Below the pieces are notes generated by a model. That model made no database searches and was not told the DNA's origin. It was given only the letters and a program-made list of their open reading frames with translations. The position numbers were made by a program, and so were the translations under genes. A stretch of DNA of 25,866 nt from Bacillota bacterium (GTDB lineage: Bacteria; Bacillota; Clostridia; Acetivibrionales; DTU013): NCBI GenBank assembly GCA_023411645.1, contig JAEYON010000061.1, forward strand, positions 1-25,866, given 5' to 3'. The stretch's first letter is position 1. Every line of letters begins with the position of its first letter. Shown piece after piece: positions 23,081 to 25,866 of this stretch.

Positions 23081-23590
23081 ATGAAGGCAATTTTGTCAGC
23101 AGATCTTAATTGGGGTATCGGGAAGGACGGGAAACTACTGCAGCGAGTCCCGGAGGATATGAAATTCTTTGTAGAGAAGACCACCGGAAAGGTAGTGGTT
23201 ATGGGCAGAGAGACATTCGAGTCGCTGCCCGGACAACAGCCGTTAAAGGACAGAGTAAATATTGTGTTGAGCAAAAATGTGCATTTTGACGGTGAAGGCC
23301 TTATTGTCTGCCGTTCCATGGAGGAGCTGTTTCAAAAGCTTGAGAATTATTCCAGTTCAGATGTATTTGTCATAGGCGGCGAATCCGTTTACACTCAGCT
23401 GCTGCCATACTGCTCGGAGGCTTTTGTGACACGATTTGAAAAAGAGTTCGAAGCAGACCGCCATTTTCCGAACCTTGATCGCCTTGAGAACTGGGTACTG
23501 GTATCGAAGAGTACCCAGAGCAATTACAAGGGCATGGATTTCAGATATCTGAAATATGTCAATATAACAACGCAACCAATACCTAAATAA
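23081..23590 (+). CDS. folA: Dihydrofolate reductase
   Basis: The 169-aa NADPH-dependent enzyme reduces dihydrofolate to tetrahydrofolate. Visible motifs are ILSADLNWGIGKDGKLL (Met20-loop region) and PEDMKFF, where Asp26 matches the usual active-site acid. VVMGRETFESLPG (NADPH binding and the GRxTxxSLP motif) and VFVIGGESVYTQLLP (GG motif) follow. The size is right for bacterial DHFR. AAGGCGG precedes the ATG at the normal distance. Paired with thyA, it completes the dTMP cycle. A 12-bp hairpin follows the stop codon. Confidence 0.96.
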   Translation: MKAILSADLNWGIGKDGKLLQRVPEDMKFFVEKTTGKVVVMGRETFESLPGQQPLKDRVNIVLSKNVHFDGEGLIVCRSMEELFQKLENYSSSDVFVIGGESVYTQLLPYCSEAFVTRFEKEFEADRHFPNLDRLENWVLVSKSTQSNYKGMDFRYLKYVNITTQPIPK

Positions 23591-23596
23591 TATACA

Positions 23597-23630
23597 AACA
23601 GGATGAGGGGTCTGTATTCCTCATCCTGTT
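23597..23630. terminator. Hairpin terminator between folA and the foldase gene
   Basis: AACAGGATGAGG pairs with CCTCATCCTGTT (12 bp) around a 10-base loop, followed only by a short T-rich tail (TTATTG). It lies between convergent genes and probably ends folA transcription, possibly in both directions. Confidence 0.7.
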
Positions 23631-23679
23631 ATTGCTGTCGGAGTTCGGTTGCTCAATTAATGGGTAGCCTCCAATATGA

Positions 23680-24570
23680 TTATTGAGTCAGGCTGTTATA
23701 GATGTCGTATTCCTCCTGTTTTTCTGTTAACCAGGATGAATACTCGGTATTTAGTTTTTCATTTTTCAGGATTTCTTCTATTTCAGCCCTGTTGGTTTCC
23801 AGGCTGGCTTCCTGTGCTTCCTGTCTATTTGTGACCTTTATGATATGATATCCGAATTCGGTTTCCACCGGATCGCTTATTTCATTGATTTTCATTGAGA
23901 AAGCGGCTGCTTCGAAAGGCTCTACCATATCGCCTTTTCCAAAGAAACCTAATTCTCCGCCATTTTGGGCGTTGCTTTCATCGGTTGAGTATTTGGCCGC
24001 CAACTCTGCGAAGTCTTTCCCGTCATCCAACTGTGCTTTTACTTCATTAGCGGTTGCTATATCGTCAACTAATATGTGACTGGCTTCTACCTGCTCTGAC
24101 TTATCAAAATAGTCTTTATTATCTTCAAAATATGTGTTGATTTCCTCATCGGTCACAGCAATTCTTGGCTCAAGGATTTTGAGCGTCTTCAGATAGGTTA
24201 CTATATCAGCTCTAAGTGTTTCAGCAGTGGTTCCGGACAGTGTCATTTGCTGATCGAAGGCTTCCTGACCTCCATATGCCTCAATGATGCGGTCCATTTC
24301 CATCTGTATTTCAGCGTCTGTAATATTTACATCAACTTTTTTCGTTTCTGCTTCTAAAATTTTGTCAAAAATCATGTTTTCAAGAGTCTCTGCGCCGTAG
24401 TTTTTGACTAGTGTGTCATATAGTTCGGCCTGTGTGATTTTTTCATCTCCGACTTTAGCAACGACGGTAGTGCCATCACTGCCTGTAAGCGCAATGTAAA
24501 TGGCAGCTATAGAAATGATAGCCGCGATAATTACCAGCCAGATTAAATTTTTACTTAAAAATGTTTTCAT
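23680..24570 (-). CDS. Membrane-anchored parvulin-type peptidyl-prolyl isomerase (PrsA-like foldase)
   Basis: The 296-aa protein helps exported proteins fold at the outer membrane face by cis-trans isomerisation of prolyl bonds. It has an N-terminal anchor helix at 9-29 and a SurA/PrsA-type helical chaperone domain at about 36-150 (VVAKVGDEKITQAELYDTLV). The parvulin domain lies at about 158-250 (VEASHILVDD, FAELAAKYSTDES, GGELGFFGKGDMVEPFEAAAF, FGYHIIKVT), followed by a helical tail. Unlike Bacillus PrsA there is no lipobox cysteine; it is held by an uncleaved helix. The start is taken as ATG 24570, seven bases from GAGGAG, rather than the adjacent ATG 24573. An extended -10 lies about 65 bp upstream. 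Confidence 0.92.
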   Translation of the reverse strand: MKTFLSKNLIWLVIIAAIISIAAIYIALTGSDGTTVVAKVGDEKITQAELYDTLVKNYGAETLENMIFDKILEAETKKVDVNITDAEIQMEMDRIIEAYGGQEAFDQQMTLSGTTAETLRADIVTYLKTLKILEPRIAVTDEEINTYFEDNKDYFDKSEQVEASHILVDDIATANEVKAQLDDGKDFAELAAKYSTDESNAQNGGELGFFGKGDMVEPFEAAAFSMKINEISDPVETEFGYHIIKVTNRQEAQEASLETNRAEIEEILKNEKLNTEYSSWLTEKQEEYDIYNSLTQ

Positions 24571-24615
24571 CATTTTGCTCCTCTTTACGAACTGTATTTT
24601 ATACATACCGTACTT

Positions 24616-24653
24616 TTCAAAACAGTAAAACCATTATAACATACAGTTTTGAA
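24616..24653 (-). promoter_or_regulatory. Promoter of the foldase gene with flanking inverted repeat
   Basis: On the minus strand TGTTATAAT (24641-24633) is an extended -10; no good -35 is seen. TTCAAAAC (24616-24623) and GTTTTGAA (24646-24653) are perfect 8-bp inverted arms flanking the -10, a layout that would suit a repressor operator. The rest of the stretch 24654-24719 is AT-rich with no gene seen. Confidence 0.4.
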
Positions 24654-24719
24654 TTTCCATGAAACATTTAAAATAATATAAAAAAATTATGGCCAAATTT
24701 TGAACAAGTTGTGAAAAGT

Positions 24720-24932
24720 TCAGCTGCTCTCTTCGTTTATTGAAAATTGTAAAAAATTGTTGTGTATTGTCAGCATAAAGTATATTAACAGAGGAATACC
24801 AATGAAAAGGCTCAATGCCCTCAAACGAGAGCGCGTCTCATACCACAATTTCATTTGCCTGTTTAGGGGGTGCAAGATCGCCGAAGGGGGCGGCTGGTCA
24901 AAAATGGCTCTGCGATATGATGCCAAAGACAT
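24720..24932 (-). CDS. Small membrane protein coupled to the flavodoxin/ferredoxin gene (70 aa)
   Basis: The ATG (24932-24930) lies two bases after the stop codon of the flavodoxin/ferredoxin gene on the same strand, with GGGGAA eight bases upstream, so translational coupling is likely. The protein is MSLASYRRAIFDQPPPSAIL, then HPLNRQMKLWYETRSR, one hydrophobic helix at about 38-57 (RALSLFIGIPLLIYFMLTI) and a polar end. The LHP..K.WY..R-helix layout recalls the N-terminus of DUF304/YdbS-type membrane PH-domain proteins; if so, most of that protein is missing and this is a remnant. A plus-strand reading frame (24802-24999, with GAGGA before its ATG) competes for the same DNA but overlaps the ferredoxin coding end. 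It is not a confident call. Confidence 0.42.
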   Translation of the reverse strand: MSLASYRRAIFDQPPPSAILHPLNRQMKLWYETRSRLRALSLFIGIPLLIYFMLTIHNNFLQFSINEESS

Positions 24933-24934
24933 GT

Positions 24935-25753
24935 TTATTCCCCAGGCCCTCGATATCTTTGATATACAACTGGGTCGGCGTATACCCCACTTGAAATGAC
25001 CGCCGCTTTCGGGCAAAAATTATAGCACCGCATGCAGGCTGCGCATGTTGGGAGCACGTTGAACGCTCCGTCATCGTACCGGAAACTGCCGGTAGGACAT
25101 TCACGCACACAACGCATACAAAGGCTGCACCTTGACATGTCAACGGACAAACTCTTATAATTCTTATCTCGCGCTTTCCCGAGGGTATTGCGGATTATGA
25201 TTCCCGGAATAAGGTACGGGCCTATGCCCGTTATAACGCGCTTGCCCGAAGCAAGCTTGTCGGCCAGCCTGACAAGCTTGCTTTGAGCGCATGTAAGCGT
25301 CCGATTCAACTTCTCTTTGTCCGGCATTCTCACTTTCATTACTGGATTGGACACATTGTTAAAGAAACGCAGGTTCAGGTGAGCCTTCATCTTCATCGAA
25401 CCCTGCAAGAGTGCTGAGGCGTTAAACGGACCAAACCCATTTATGTAGCCAAATGTACAGATGAAGAATGCCTGCGCCCGAAGCTTTTCCCCCGAAAGGG
25501 AAGCCGTTAGGTTTTGGATGAACTCACGCATGTTGCGAGGGACGTCAGCGGCATAAATGGGGTACGCAAACCCTATGTACTCGGCCTGCCGCACCTTAAT
25601 GATGAGGTTATCCGAGAGTTCCAGCCTATCAATGGATACGGCCTCAGCCTCATGGCCAAGCGCTTTCGCTGCGGCGCAGAACTGCATAGATGCCCAACGG
25701 GTATTGCCCGTGCCGCTGAAGTAGAACAGTAAGAACTTAATATTCCTCACCAC
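24935..25753 (-). CDS. EFR1-type flavodoxin/ferredoxin fusion protein
   Basis: The 272-aa cytoplasmic electron-transfer protein has a flavodoxin-like N-terminal half with the FMN phosphate loop FSGTGNT (13-19), FAYPIYAADVP and FICTFGY (97-103). Its C-terminal half holds two 4Fe-4S ferredoxin motifs, CSLCMRCVRECP (Cys209, 212, 215, 219) and CAACMRCYNFCP (Cys237, 240, 243, 247). This matches the EFR1 family common in anaerobic Clostridia; redox partners are unknown. Two tandem GTG codons (25753, 25750) are the possible starts, both very close to an AGAGG, so the exact start is uncertain by one codon. The ribosome binding site is poorly spaced for either. Downstream it runs into a 70-aa membrane protein gene. 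Confidence 0.85.
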   Translation of the reverse strand: MVRNIKFLLFYFSGTGNTRWASMQFCAAAKALGHEAEAVSIDRLELSDNLIIKVRQAEYIGFAYPIYAADVPRNMREFIQNLTASLSGEKLRAQAFFICTFGYINGFGPFNASALLQGSMKMKAHLNLRFFNNVSNPVMKVRMPDKEKLNRTLTCAQSKLVRLADKLASGKRVITGIGPYLIPGIIIRNTLGKARDKNYKSLSVDMSRCSLCMRCVRECPTGSFRYDDGAFNVLPTCAACMRCYNFCPKAAVISSGVYADPVVYQRYRGPGE

Positions 25754-25866
25754 CCTCTTTTATTACAATCATAGCTAGGCAAGATTACTATAACATTTTT
25801 TAACAATAAAGGCCAACCATTTTCAAGGTGACCATATAAAACGCTGAAAAGCCTTGCTACGCAAGG

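Noticed and set aside
24802..24999. 65-aa plus-strand frame MKRLNALKRERVSYHNF with GAGGA before the ATG
   Set aside because: It overlaps the conserved ferredoxin end of the gene on the other strand by 65 bp and has no recognisable fold; the coupled minus-strand 70-aa frame is more plausible.
1..25866. CRISPR arrays, insertion sequences, prophage or toxin-antitoxin modules
   Set aside because: No regularly spaced repeats, transposase, integrase, phage structural genes or recognisable toxin-antitoxin pairs were seen on either strand.

Overview
The window looks like a chromosomal segment of a spore-forming, Gram-positive anaerobe of the class Clostridia. Pointers are strong AGGAGG-type ribosome binding sites, frequent TTG/GTG starts, a T-box riboswitch before thrS, a GerMN sporulation/germination lipoprotein, a DacF/DacB-type D-Ala-D-Ala carboxypeptidase, a PrsA-type foldase, a ComEA homologue, an EFR1-type flavodoxin/ferredoxin protein and moderate GC. 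No rRNA, tRNA, CRISPR array, insertion sequence or prophage module was seen. Most of the window is housekeeping.

Layout. 1-1769: a partial AraC-type regulator (minus) diverges from a GH43 glycosidase (plus). 1770-4477: a convergent hairpin, then a minus-strand DUF2207-LemA membrane protein pair. 4595-5557: tandem direct repeats followed by two half-length TauE/SafE (TSUP) transporter genes. 5643-8653: rsfS and leuS, both with TTG starts, closed by a bidirectional terminator. 8654-11768: a long-chain acyl-CoA synthetase-like gene and a D-Ala-D-Ala carboxypeptidase, both minus. 11913-13913: a ComEA-like protein and a two-domain GerMN lipoprotein, closed by a strong terminator. 14042-17387: a minus-strand unit with its own promoter, made of a three-helix membrane protein, a compact SecA paralogue, a 68-aa soluble protein and, further on, a 49-aa membrane protein. 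17392-19862: DUF554 membrane protein and a PutP-type sodium/solute symporter, divergent. 19859-22110: a consensus promoter, a threonine T-box and thrS. 22183-23590: thyA and folA, the dTMP/tetrahydrofolate pair. 23680-24570: a membrane-anchored parvulin foldase. 24720-25753: a flavodoxin/ferredoxin fusion followed two bases later by a 70-aa membrane protein.

Functional threads. Translation and nucleotide supply (rsfS, leuS, thrS, thyA, folA) alternate with cell-envelope and secretion functions (SecA paralogue, PrsA-like foldase, carboxypeptidase, GerMN lipoprotein, LemA/DUF2207). The least ordinary parts are the SecA-paralogue operon with its small partners, the split TSUP transporter with a 20-bp-periodic repeat in front of it, and small proteins of 49, 68 and 70 aa that automatic calling could miss. 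I do not see a clear novel defence or mobile system. All family assignments come from reading the proteins and motifs by eye, without a database search.
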